Assembly (NCBI GenBank): GCA_032622095.1
Contig: CP136066.1
Location: forward strand, 184,918,716 to 184,982,715
DNA from: Siphonodentalium dalli
Taxonomy: Eukaryota > Mollusca > Scaphopoda > Gadilida > Siphonodentaliidae
DNA length: 64,000 bases
Reading direction: 5' to 3'
This document shows, in pieces, positions 18,905-30,771 of the stretch; positions within the stretch are counted from its first letter, which is position 1; every line of letters starts with the position of its first letter. Below the pieces are notes generated by a model. The model was not told where the DNA came from, made no database searches, and was given only the letters and a program-made list of their open reading frames with translations. The position numbers and the translations under genes are program-made.

Positions 18905-21869
18905 TGTGGTTTAGTTGCACATTAATTAATATTTAAGAGCATGATTAGTGAAAATGTAATTAGTGACCCATTTGAGATAGTCATGTTGGCTGAAATAAGT
19001 TAAAATGTGCAGCTTGGCAATCCACATTACATATTTATATAGTTCATTTGGGATATGAGAAAGACACTCTCTACACATAGATTAGCTGCATGCACGATAA
19101 CACTTATTGTTTTCTAACCGAAAATAACACAGATTATAACATACCGTTATATATTCTAGGCTGAAAAAAATCAAAGCGTGTTAAACTTCTTTCGAAAGTC
19201 CACATCTGGCCATGCACGACAACCTCTCACTAATGACTCCATATGCCCAATCTAATTATTTTCTGGTCAATGTAGGATATACCCATGACGGTTGTATAGT
19301 GTCAAATCGGACAAGGCAACTTTATTGTAATTAGAACTCGGAAATGTAACATGGGACCAATACTTTAACACATAATACTGCCTTTTTGTGAAATTTCACC
19401 AGCGCCTGTGAACCCGAGTATTATGAAACCACCTTATTAGTAAGAATGTCCGGAATCGGGCGATAAGTTGTAACTATACATACTTTATTAAATCGTCAAA
19501 AGGGTAAATTGGCGAGCACGAATTAATATTATGCTGGCTTTATATGCTCAGAAAAAAATCATGTTCATTGTCACCGCCATTTCGCAGTCGTTTTCAACTT
19601 ATCGCACAAAAGTGAAACAAAACGCTCTTTATTATTACCAATCAGGAATAGACTAACACGGAACGCTCTTTTCTGTTCCATGCCGTGCATATGGCTGTTG
19701 TTTGGGAACCAAATGCCGTGTTAAAATTGTGTTTTGTTTACACCAATGCGACATGCAGGCACAGGCAATGCCTACAGAAATGTAGTTCAAGCATGTAAAG
19801 ACCTATTTCGATACCGGGAAAACTTAAAAAGGGAAACATGTATTTTGTGGTGCAAACCGCCATATGGCTTTAGATTAAAACAAAAATTGGAATTAATTTT
19901 TTTTCTGGATTGAGCTATGCTCCAGATAACGTTTTTTTATTCTGGTAAATAACTATATTCCAATGCTCTGACCATCTTAGAGCACCACATCCAATGGGTT
20001 AACTGGAAAATCCAGTTGGGCGTGTGTTGACCAAGAAACACAACCCGTGCACTGTACGACATTGAACACTCTTGACAATGGGTGTGCTTTACAAATAAAA
20101 CGGGAAACTATTGTTACAAGAGATGGAGCTAGATCTCTCCAGATCGAGAAAAGAATCTAACTCTCCCAGCAGATATAGGCGCGGTCTTGCTAGATCGAGA
20201 AAAGAATCCCAACTCTATCAACAGATGTGATAACGTGAGCCAATATATAATATCGTTGCTGATAAGATTGCATAATTCAACGATTCAACCACATGCTTAA
20301 GTGTGCCCCATCCGACATTGTTGACTGGCACTCCTATAAACACTTATGGTATACAGTGTCTGTGGTTTAGTTGCACATTAATGAATATTTAAGAGCATGA
20401 TTAGTGAAAATTTAATTAGTGACCCATTTGAGATAGTCATGTTGGCTGAAATAAGTACAAATGTGCAGCTTGGCAATCCACATTACATAATTATATAGTT
20501 AATTTGGGATATGAGAAAGACACGCTCTACACATAGATTAGCTGCATGCACGATAACACTTATTGTTTTCTAACCGAAAATAACACAGATTATAACATAC
20601 CGTTATATATTCTAGGCTGAAAAAAATCAAAGCGTGTTAAACTTCTTTTGAAAGTCCACATCTGGCCATGCACGACAACCTCTCACTAATGAGTCCATAT
20701 GCCCAATCTAATTATTTTCTGGTCAATGTAGGATATACCCATGACGGTTGTATAGTGTCAAATCGGACAAGGCAACTTTATTGTAATTAGAACTCGGAAA
20801 TGTAACATGGGACCAATACTTTAACACATAATACTGCCTTTTTGTGAAATTTCACCAGCGTCTGTGTACCCGAGTATTATGAAACCCACTTATTAGTAAG
20901 AATGTCCGGAATCGGGCGATTAGTTGTAACTATACATACTTTATTAAATCGTCAAAAGGGTAAATTGGCGAGAACGAATTAATATTATGCTGGCTTTATA
21001 TGCTCAGAAAAAAATCATGTTCATTATCACCGCCATTTCGCAGTCGTTTTCAACTTATCGCACAAAAGTGAAACAAAACGCTCTTTATTATTACCAATCA
21101 GGAATAGACTAACACGGAACGCTCTTTTCTGTTCCATGCCGTGCATATGGCTGTTGTTTGGGAACCAAATGCCGTGTTAAACTTGTGTTTTGTTTACTCC
21201 AATGCGACATGCAGGCACAGGCAATTCCTACAAAAATGTAGTTCAAGCATGTAAAGACCTATTTCGATACCGGGAAAACTTAAAATGGGAAACATGTATT
21301 TTGAGGTGCAAACCGCCATATGGCTTTAGATTAAAACAAAAATTGGAATTAATTTTTTTTCTGGATTGAGCTATGCTCCAGATAACGTTTTTTTATTCTG
21401 GTAAATAACTATATTCCAATGCTCTGACCAACTTAGAGCACCACATCCAATGGGTTAACTGGAAAATCCAGTTGGGCGTGTGTTGACGAAGAAACACAAC
21501 CCGTGCGCTGTACGACATTGAACACTCTTGACAATGGATGTGCTTTACAAATAAAACGGGAAACTATTGGTACAAAAGGTGGAGCTAGATCCTTCCAGAT
21601 CGAGAAAAGAATCCTAACTCTCCCAACATATATAGGCGCTGTCGTGCTAGATCAAGAACAGAATCCCAACTATATCAACAGATGTGGTAAGGAGAGTCAG
21701 TATATAATCTCGTTGCTGATAAGATTGCATAATTCAACGATTCGACCACATGCTTAAGTGTGCCCCATCCGACATTGTTGACTGGCACTCCAATAAACAC
21801 TTATGGTATACAGTGTTTGTGGTTTAGTTGCCCATTAACGAATATTTAAGAGCATGGTTAGTGAAAATT
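18905..21869 (+). repeat. 1456-bp tandem array, right block (two units)
   Basis: It continues the third unit immediately after the insert. Anchors fall at 18899, 20355 and 21812 (periods 1456 and 1457). The last copy breaks off about 57 bp into a further unit at gtgaaaattt. Divergence from the left block is low. With the insert removed, the array is about five units long. Confidence 0.9.
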
Positions 21870-22340
21870 TGTGTGAAATTGGACATGAGCGAGCGATAAT
21901 TTTAAACGCGCCAAAATCGTGACAGATAAACACACACACACCCTCGCTATCTCGCGCCCCACATATAGAGCTTCTCACACACACACACACCCTCACCCCC
22001 CACACACACACACACACATCTCACCCACTTGTTATATAGTTTATTTGGTGTATATACAAAATATTGATATCCGAATAAAATAAAATACCATAAAATGTAT
22101 AATTTTATTACATCATCCTACTGTTATTCCATTCGTTGTCATAATATATAAATATCAATCACCGATATACATGTACAAACAAAAGATGACCCTACCTTGC
22201 CAGTCTAATCCGAAAAAACTACCGGAATGTCACATTCAAACTATTATTATATGATTTTGACTCGCTAATAGTGACATATTGTTAATATTATTATACTACT
22301 TGGTCAGTATGTTATCGACCAAAACATATCGGACCTAGGA
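21870..22340. other. Noncoding spacer with (AC)n microsatellite
   Basis: An imperfect (ca)n run with ccctc interruptions lies at about 21930-22020. No gene is seen. Confidence 0.6.
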
Positions 22341-22650
22341 ATACTCATAAGAACCTTATTTCGCGCTCCGCGTATAATGTGCCGCATTTCTTGGTATACA
22401 GTGGGACATGGTCGTTTTATTTATAGAAACCTGAATTTTTTGAGAGGAAAAGAAGTCGAACTGCGACCCGGAGGCCGAGTCCAGTAAAAGATGTGGTTGG
22501 GAATTATGGTGATATGCATGATATTCAGTGATAAGCCTTATATAGTTGTCATAATTTGAAGGATTAGTTGTTTTAACGGAATTATGAGTTGGTCATTCGT
22601 GAAACCAAAATATGTTATATTCCATAATTGCAATCATGGGTATATAATAT
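22340..22650 (+). repeat. Dispersed repeat family B, copy 1
   Basis: It shares ordered blocks (agtcgaac..cg.cc.ggaggccgagtcc, agttgggaatt-like, atgagttggtcattcg) with 43120-43560, where they occur on the opposite strand. It is noncoding. An ORF at 22651-22845 next to it has no recognisable feature. Confidence 0.6.
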
Positions 22651-23489
22651 ATGATCTGGAATGCGTTGCAATTTCGGACAGTGCTATTGCTCGTCAGTGC
22701 CATACTTCACACCGATACGGTCGTTACATCGGGCTCATATCGCAGTCGATATCAAACTAACCAGGTAATATACTGTAATAGCCCAATAATTATTATTGGA
22801 GACTGCCCATCAATCATACTCCTTGTCATACTTGATTATGGCTAGGCCCAGTTTCATAAAAGCAACTGACATAGTTGGGACGTAAGATGGTCTTAGGTTC
22901 AAACTTCAGTCGTAAGTGCGTTTCACGAACAGTGTCTTACTTAATATAGTCTTAATTTTGGTCTTAACTTTAGTCTAACGTGAGGTTCTTAAGAAAAATC
23001 CTAAAATTAAGACATAAGTTATGGTCCTCCTTTTGTCGGAAATATAGATGGGATCTGGTTCGTGTATGTTATTATAAATAAATTTAAATGAATAACATCT
23101 TACGAACACGGAGGGATGTTTCGGAAATTGTGGTCTATAGTTAATAGCCAACTGGTACGCTGTAGCAGGGACGTGACCTGCAATGGTTGCGCGATTGGCG
23201 GGGTGTGATGCAGTGTCCATTCCCAATACTAACTGGAAAAAGCCAAGACCTAACTATACAGTTCTCATTGTAACAAAAAGAATATATTTTCATAGATTTG
23301 AACAGTATTTGCGATTCAAATCACAGAATTGTAATGTTTACAGTAATCATGTTATGACAATTGGTCCGAACATTTCCACATCTAGGATAATAGTGAATGA
23401 GTTATACTCAGCTGTTTGATAAGTTCTGATTTCGGCTATTTGTATATGCTTTATATGCTATATTATTATGTTATAATTTGATTGTAAAA
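22650..23489. other. Noncoding spacer
   Basis: It contains a gtcttaa-rich patch at 22890-23010 of the kind left by decayed hairpin elements (ggcccagtttcataaa start). I see no gene. Confidence 0.35.
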
Positions 23490-25545
23490 TGCCATTTGTA
23501 AACACACCGATCCCCACCCATCACACCGGGGGTACCACAAAGAGGGGGTGAAAATGGGGTAAGGACTATTTTCGAGAACGGTGAGGATTACAACCGATTT
23601 GACGGCATGGGTGGTTGGCCAGCAACAAATACACCCTAGAAACACACTTACCCACAACCATCATCCTCGGTGGGGGGGGGGGGGGGTACCACCCGATGGG
23701 GTGAAATGGGGTATGAAAAATATTCGAGAACGGTAAGGATTTCGACCAATTTAACGGAATGAGTGGGTGGCCCTGGAAATTGCCCGATCCCCACCATCCG
23801 CCCGGGGGTACCACCGAGGGGAGGGGTATGTGGTAAGGATTTCGACCGATTTGATGTTATGGGCGCGTGGCACCCCAAATACACAATATAAACACCCCTC
23901 GCCCCTCAACATCACCCCCGGGGGTACAACCCGAGGGGTGAAGATGGGAACGGACCATTTTCGAGAACGGTAAGGACATCGACCGATTTGACGGCATGGG
24001 TGGGTGACTCGCCCCAAATAAACCATAGAAACACCCGAACCCCACCCATCATCGGGGGGGGGGGGTAACACTCCGAGGGGTAAACATTGGGTATGGACCA
24101 TTTTCGAGAACGGTACGGATTTCGACCGATTGATGGCATTTGGGTGGGTGGCCCGCCTCTATACACCATAGAAATACCCCATCCCACCTGTCAGCTGGGG
24201 GTACCTCCCAAGGGGGTGAAAATGAGGTACATGTATCGACCATTTTCGAGAAGGTAAGAATTTCGACCGATTTGACTACATGACAGGGTGGCCCACCATA
24301 ACACCACCCTAGAAACACTCCGACCCCTCCAATCACCCGGAGGTACCACCCTGAGGTGTGAAAATGGGGTATGGACCATTTTCGAGAACGGTAAGGGTTT
24401 CGACCGATTTGACGGTATGAATGGGTTGCCCTACTAACACCCATTCCCCCATCCATAACCACGGGGGTACCACCCCGAGGGGGTGAACATGGGGTATGGA
24501 CCATTTTCGAGAACGGTAAGGATATCGACCGATTTGACGGTATGAATGGGCTGCCCTACTAACACGCCCTACAAACGTCCCGACCCCCATCATCACCCAC
24601 GGGAGGTATGCTACCACCCGAGGGGTTAAAATGGGGGGGGGGGGGGTGGCACCCCCCAAATACACAATAGAAACACCACACAACCGGGGAGTACCACCCG
24701 AGGGTTGAAAATGGTGTATGGACCATTTTCTAGAAAGGTAAGGACTTCAACCGATGTGACGGCACTGGTGGGTGGCTTACACAAATACACCATAGAAACA
24801 CACGATCGCACACCCATCACCACCGTGGGTACCACCCGAGGAGTGAACATGGGGTATGGACCATTTTCGAAAACGGTAAGGATTTCAACTGATTTGACGG
24901 CGTGGGAGGGTGGCCAGCCACAAATATACACAAGAAACACACCTACCCCAACCATCATCCCTGTGGTAACACCACGACGGGGTAAAAATGGAGTATGGAC
25001 AATATTCGAAAACGGTAAGGATTTCAACCGATTTGACGTTATGGGCGGTTGGCACACACCAAATACACAATAGAAACACCCCACAACCGGGGAGTACCAC
25101 CCGAAAGGTGAAAATGGGGTATGGACCATTTTCGAGAACGGTAAGTATTTCGACCGATTTGACGTCATGGGTGGGTGGCCCGCCCAAAATACAACCTAGA
25201 AGCACCCGAACCCCACCACCACCGGGGGGGGGGGGTAACACTCCAAGGGGGTGAACATTGGGTATGGACCATTTTCGAGAACGGTAAGTATTTCGACCAA
25301 TTTGACGGCATTTCGGGTGGGTGGCCTGCATGAAATACATCACATAAAAACCACACCAACCTGTCAGCTGGGGGTACCACGCAAGGGGGTGAAAATGAGG
25401 TATTGACCATTTTCGAAAAGAAAAGGATTTTGACCGATTTGACTAGATGGGAGGGTGGCCCGCCAAAACCACACCCTCGAAACACCCCGACACCACCAAT
25501 CACCACCGGAGGTACCAGCCCGAGGGGGTAAAAAATTGACACCGA
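23490..25545 (+). repeat. About 135-bp tandem satellite
   Basis: About 15 degenerate units are anchored by ttcgagaacggtaagg at roughly 110-220-bp spacing, mostly near 135. Each unit runs gggggtaccaccc - gagggggtgaaaatgggg - tatggaccatt - ttcgagaacggtaag - gatttcgaccgatttgac - ggcatgggtgggtgg - cc.aa.acacc.tagaaacacc. Several units carry poly-G runs of 8-14 at the same phase (23673, 24054, 24636, 25225). The many open frames on both strands over this array are repeats, not genes. Confidence 0.88.
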
Positions 25546-25800
25546 CATTTAGAGATCTTTCATTCCTCATTATTATTGGAACCAAGGACATCATACTACA
25601 TATATATACTCATAGTTCCAACCATACCTTCAAGCGATACACCATTTCAGAACTACCAGCAGGCACTAATTCGTACCCGCCCAAAGATAAACTATTGACA
25701 CTGACATTTCCAGATCTTGCATTCCTCATTATTCTTGGAGCCTAGGACATCAGACTACCTATATATACTCATGGTGTCAACCATACCTTCACATGTATAC
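25530..25800 (+). repeat. Two direct repeats of about 97 bp
   Basis: 25536-25635 and 25694-25795 share ttgacac.gacattt..agatctt, attcctcattatt.ttgga and the tatatatactcat end. They may be the start of another element abutting the satellite. Confidence 0.7.
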
Positions 25801-25837
25801 CCCTAGCATACTACCTATGGTACATTAAAGGATTTCG

Positions 25838-25843
<6 letters not shown>

Positions 25844-25911
<68 letters not shown>
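25844..25911. repeat. (AT)n microsatellite
   Basis: A nearly pure dinucleotide AT run of about 68 bp, close to the 3' side of the Penelope-like element. Confidence 0.95.
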
Positions 25912-25912
<1 letters not shown>

Positions 25913-26086
25913 AAAGTGTGGAGAGCACTGGCACAGGTCGGTTATCCGATTTATTATGTAATTATTTCTATGGAACTAGCTAAATTTTGTTAGGTTGTGT
26001 CGGAAATTGACATAAACTATTGTGTTGAGCACAAACAAAGGATAATGATGTTGAAATTGCTAAAAGCTAATTGAACTGCGTGTTAA

Positions 26087-28466
26087 TCAAGGTCTGAGTC
26101 TAGATCGAACGAGCATATCTCTCAAACTGGGATTTTTCTTGTAGGCAATAATCACCCGTTTGTCGAGAGGCTCGGTCAATTTAGCGTTTAATAATGCCAA
26201 GTTTTTTCTGAAAATGTTTGCGATTTCAACATTTCTACGATTGTAGATCAGAGGAAAGCACAAGAAATTTCGAGAAACACCTTTGTAGTCAATGTTAAGT
26301 CCGAACGGAAGATATGTTTTAAGTACGCCCATCCAATGATTTTCGCGTTCTATGCGTATTGAATCGGTTTGGTCTTCGTCGGCTAGAATTGGTGTCTGTT
26401 CTATTGGCTGAAAGCTGAAATAGGATTTAATGTCATGATTAGATGAGTTGAAATGATCGGAAATTTGCATGTCGAGTTTTTTTACGAACACTGGAAAGAT
26501 GATTAGACATTCTAACTTTGAGAGAGGTTTTTGTTTGTCCAACATATTGTATACGGCATCTTTTGCATGTGATTAAGTAAATTACATTTTTAGAATCACA
26601 ATTAAGTTCGCTATGCATTTGATACGATATGCGTGTTTGTTCGCTGGTGAAAGTGTTACTAGTATTGAGATATTCCATTGTATTGATGTAACATCGTTTT
26701 TTGTGACAAATTGAGGTTGAACCATTACCCTACACCGGCCGATTTTGCCGTATCCTTGTTGGCTCAGTCGATGTTGGGTCATGGCGTAACGATTGCAATT
26801 CTCTGAGAGTGTCGGACTTTACTTGGCGCAGTAATCTACTAGAGTAGCCGCGCGGTCGCAAAGCCTGGAACAACACTGAACAAGCTTGATTTAGGTCGCT
26901 TCTGTTCGTGCAGTTCCGGTGATATCGAATGATTTGAGATTTAATCAACACATTGAAGAGTTTTGGCGGATGGAAAGATTTACGATGAAGAAGCCAGTGA
27001 GAGTCCGTTGGTTTCGTAAAAGGTTTCGTATCTAAAATGTTGCATGATGTAAATTGTGGGCCCTTAAATATTGTTAAATCAAGGAAATCAATGCTGGTTT
27101 GCGATATTGATTCTTTGAGTCTGATTGATTCATCATGACTGTTCAGGATGTCCAAGAACACACAAACTCATCCAGACCATGAGTCCAAATGATAAATATG
27201 TCGTCCAAGAATCTGTAGTAGGCTAATGGTTGTTTATCAGATTTGGCTAGGGCGCCTTTCTCCCACTCTGCAACAAAAATTGAGGCAAAATTAGGACTAA
27301 ACTTCTTGCCCATACTGCAGTCGGAGACCTGTAAATGATATCGTCCATTAAATTAAAAGTCATTCCCTTTAAGAGAAAGTTCTAATAATTGAAGTATTTC
27401 ATTTCCAGGTCTATGAGGATCATGGTGGAAATCAAATGCATTCTTAATTGACTTTAATCCGGCATCGATTCCAATATTTGTATACATAGATTCCACGTCG
27501 AGACTAATTAGGTAAGCAGAAGATGGGACCTCAATTTTCGACAATTTAATGAGGAAGTCCTCCGTGTCTTTTAGATAGCTCGGATGGCGGGTAGCAATTG
27601 GTTTAAAATAGAAATCAATAAACTCCGAAATGTGGTACGACTCCGAACCTACGTTACTGATGATGGGGCGTCCGGGTGGTGTGTATGGATTAGTCCAACA
27701 GCTCAAAGGTTTATGTATTTTAGGTAGCAAATAAAATGTCCTATTATTGGATTCAGGTTTTGCAATTAGATACTGAACATGTTTTTTTCTTTAAAACGTC
27801 CTGGTCCAGCAAGCTTTTGAGAATGAGATTGAATTTTAAAACATTGGTTTTCCAAATTGGCTCATCCAATTGTTTGTAATATTTAGTGTTGCTTAATTGG
27901 CGCGTCGCTTCTAGAATATAATTTTCTTTAGACATGATGACGAGCTAGCTGCCTTTGTCACAAGGTTTGATTACAATGTTGTTATTGCTGCGAAGAGTTT
28001 TTAGTGCAGTTCTTTCAACTTTAGTGAGGTTATCCTCGTTGTGAAATTTTGGTAAATTTGTAATGTCGGTTTTGATTAAGCCAGCGAACTCGGGAATTGA
28101 TTTGTCAATCTGGCGACCAGAATGGGTCCACATCGAAGGTTCTTTAAATTGATCTTTTAAACCTGTCGAATTGCGAAAGAAATCAGTCATAGCCGTTACT
28201 TCCCTAAATTGCATGCTTGCTGGACCGCCGTTCATTTCCATGGCATGCATAGAGTCTGGTAAAATCAGAGTTCCATCCTCCGTCTCAACAACATGTGGTG
28301 TTTCTTTGAGATCGGGTGGGGTAGGAACAAAGTTTAGACCATACCTAAGTAGTGATTTTTCACCAGCGCTCAGGGAAAGGTCGGGTACAAGATTGACTAT
28401 CTCGGTGCCGAGACCGACTCTTCCCGCATGGCTGGTGCCCTTCTGAGAAATTAGTTTAAATGACCT
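26087..28466 (-). pseudogene. Penelope-like retroelement with GIY-YIG domain, recently broken
   Basis: Read on the minus strand, the N-terminal region (28460-28250) has the typical LSAGEKSLLRYGLNFVPTP start. NIVIKPCDKGS follows near 27960. The RT fingers contain LPKIHK and PGRPIISN (27730-27640). LISLDVESMYTNI lies near 27500. MGKKFSPNFASIFVAEWE lies near 27290 and the catalytic YYRFLDD near 27205. A GIY-YIG-type module (VIYLITCKRCRIQYVGQT) lies at 26600-26540. Two in-frame stops (after the DKGS motif and after NDF near 27350) and at least two frameshifts (near 27785, and between the GIY-YIG and tail frames near 26500) inactivate it. Domain order is complete, so the insertion is young. Confidence 0.88.
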
Positions 28467-28540
28467 TTAATGATGTTAGTCCATATATATATAAGTGTGT
28501 GTTACTTCAAACCAGCACAACCTTTCCAAAGCATGACTGA

Positions 28541-28900
28541 ATTGCTGAGAATTTCAAAAGTTTCTGAACACTATATGCTTATTAGGACCAGTGGACCCCA
28601 ATTTCGATATTTTTTGGTGTGAGAAAAGAAGCCAATGACCAGGTCAATGTTTTAATGATGTATTCGTGGTTACAGACCAAATTTATGAAAGCTGTATTAC
28701 TTTTTATTCGGAACGAAAAGCGTCGGATGAAAGACGTTATTTTTTATAATATTGAATGTTCTATCAATTTAGTTCATAGCTTTTCGATGTTTTATAGGAT
28801 CAGAAATTTAGCTGTTAATTATTCATTTTTCAACAATAAATTGAGATATATTGGTATTGACATGTCTATTGTATACAGATGATCTATAATGAGTCGCAAT
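28541..28900 (+). repeat. Dispersed repeat family C, copy 1
   Basis: The block from ctgaattgctgagaatttc through gagaaaagaagcc, gaccaggtcaatgttttaa and cagaccaaatttatgaaagct matches 62903-63110 in the same orientation. An 87-codon open frame inside it is matched only by frameshifted equivalents there, so coding is unlikely. Confidence 0.6.
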
Positions 28901-29230
28901 TCTATACGAAAATTATTAACCGAGTGCACTAAATTCGATTTGTGCCGAGCTTTAGCGAGTCTCGAATCGATTTTAGTGGACGATGTTAATAAATTTCGTA
29001 TTGATTTTCGACGAATTTGAGATAAATTTTATAACATTATCACATTTTAGCAAGGAAAAACCACATCGAAACGGGTGGTGTTAAACATTATTAATATTGA
29101 TTTCCTTATCGCAACCAAAAAAGAAGTAAAACACATCCAAGAACAAATTTAATTCTATTTTGAATGTGTCTGTTCTTGTTGACAAAATTGTTCAACCACC
29201 CTATCATCCATGTTTATCTCGCAGTCAAAT
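28900..29230. other. Noncoding spacer
   Basis: No gene or clear repeat seen. Confidence 0.4.
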
Positions 29231-29366
29231 AAGGATTAACTGTCATGTGGGCTGTTTTTATGGAGATGTAACCGTGAGGTAAGTGGTCATAACTTGACAT
29301 AAGTTATGACCACTTACCTCACGGTTACATCTCCATAAAAACAGTCCACATGACAGTTAATCCTTA
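29231..29366. repeat. 65-bp palindromic hairpin element
   Basis: The arms 29231-29295 and 29301-29366 are reverse complements with one mismatch, separated by a 5-nt spacer (gacat). A near-perfect snap-back like this is either a hairpin MITE or a recent inverted duplication. Confidence 0.85.
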
Positions 29367-30000
29367 TATTTATATACATTTAGCGAAAAAGCCACTTTTG
29401 TAAATGTATTTAAATCGAAAAGTGTATCGTGACAAAACAAGCCCAAAATATCCCATAGCACCCTTGGCAAAAGTTAACATGAACAATTTCTCTTTATATT
29501 GAAACCCGATGATGTATTAAGTCAATCCTGCGCGAGTCCAAATGCGCCCAAAACATTACGCGTTCTTCTTTCCGAAACTGATGACGTGTCGATGTAATTA
29601 TGAGGCTGCAGTTATGAGCTGTTGCAACTAGCCACGTGGGCGCCTACCAATCGGAATGCTGGATTTAGTGATGATCACACATAGTATGTAAATATAACTA
29701 AATAACCCACCACAAATCGAATATCATAATTATATTCAAATTATCATAATAAAGTTCCGGCGTTGACATCGACATCATTATGCTGATCTCTTACGTCACT
29801 GCGCGTTCCGATAGTACACATGTGTCTTACTAAAATATGAGACCGGGTTTAGGTGCTAATTATGCGATAAATTTATGTCTACAAACGGCGTATGTTGTTG
29901 CGACTAGATATCTGGTTCCCTCAATACATTATGAATGGTTGTTTGTTGTCAATGATACATGCATTGCATATGCTTTACTCCCTTCCGGTGTGTGGCACGA
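29367..30000. other. Noncoding spacer
   Basis: No supportable gene. If the lectin-PAN gene is real, this is its 3' flank. Confidence 0.35.
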
Positions 30001-30003
30001 TTT

Positions 30004-30236
30004 CTAGAGATCATTCTCGACGGCGTAGAAACTTGTTTCTCGACGCGCCCCCTCTGTCGCTGTTCCGTTGTTTGGGATAAAAATCCCGCAGTTGCCACCT
30101 GTGTATGCGATCATGATGCATCCAGTTGTTTGTGTACAGAGTGCAGCACAATCCTCTTTGCCGGCGGTAATGATTTCAGTCTTTGTCACTCCAGATTCAA
30201 GTTCGGTGATGGCTGTGGATTCTTCTAACCAGATGT
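30004..30236 (-). CDS. PAN/Apple-like domain, probable 3' terminal exon
   Basis: After a good 3' splice site (TTCTTGCAG, exon starts at 30236) the frame encodes 77 residues and a stop at 30004-30006. It has four cysteines in the pattern C-x3-C-x5-C-x9-C (EDCAALCTQTTGCIMIAYTGGNC), characteristic of small PAN/Apple-like extracellular modules. The exon begins with two bases of a split codon. That is exactly what the upstream lectin exon at 42710-42924, ending one base into a codon, requires. I infer that it is the last exon of one secreted lectin-PAN protein with an intron of about 12.5 kb. It could instead belong to a separate gene. Confidence 0.55.
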
Positions 30237-30770
30237 CTGCAAGAACCAAATGTGGTAATGTGACATCTGAAATGCGCCGAACCAAAGATCTAATAGCGTA
30301 TCATTTAATCTGTCAATCCACGGAACACTGTAAAGCAATTGGCTGCCACACTCTCTGCCATTAAGGTTATTTCTCGATAACCTAAACTTTTTGATTACTT
30401 TCCCGCCACAGAAATGACAGCAGCGTCGAATGAGCACGCCTATACTGCGTGCCTAAAATATACATGGAAGCTGTTCGATACTTCCTACGATTTAACATGA
30501 AATTTCGGTGCTGCATCATAATTCCTTCGGATAGGACTGTATTGGCAATAGCGTACTAGTTGCAAGTAACCAGACAAATCAACAAGATTGAACATTTGCA
30601 ATGAAATGAAACACGGAAATTAAAACTAACAAGGGTTAGTATTACTGTGGTCGGATATATCAATGACACGTGCAAATATACAGCTGCCTGGTGCGTGATC
30701 AGTTGAGACAAGCCAACCAAACACGCTGAAAACTGACGTGACTTGATCAATCGATAAATAAAAGTTTTGA
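30237..30770. other. Noncoding, possibly intronic
   Basis: No coding signal or clear repeat seen. It falls inside the large intron if the lectin-PAN model is right. Confidence 0.35.
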
Positions 30771-30771
30771 G

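Noticed and set aside
8776-21869. The 1456-bp units as a gene family
   Set aside because: No ORF is conserved across units, and the longest open stretches differ between copies.
23566-25594. Many ORFs up to 180 codons, rich in Pro/Gly/Trp
   Set aside because: They are satellite-derived. Reading frames exist on both strands and change with unit-length variation.
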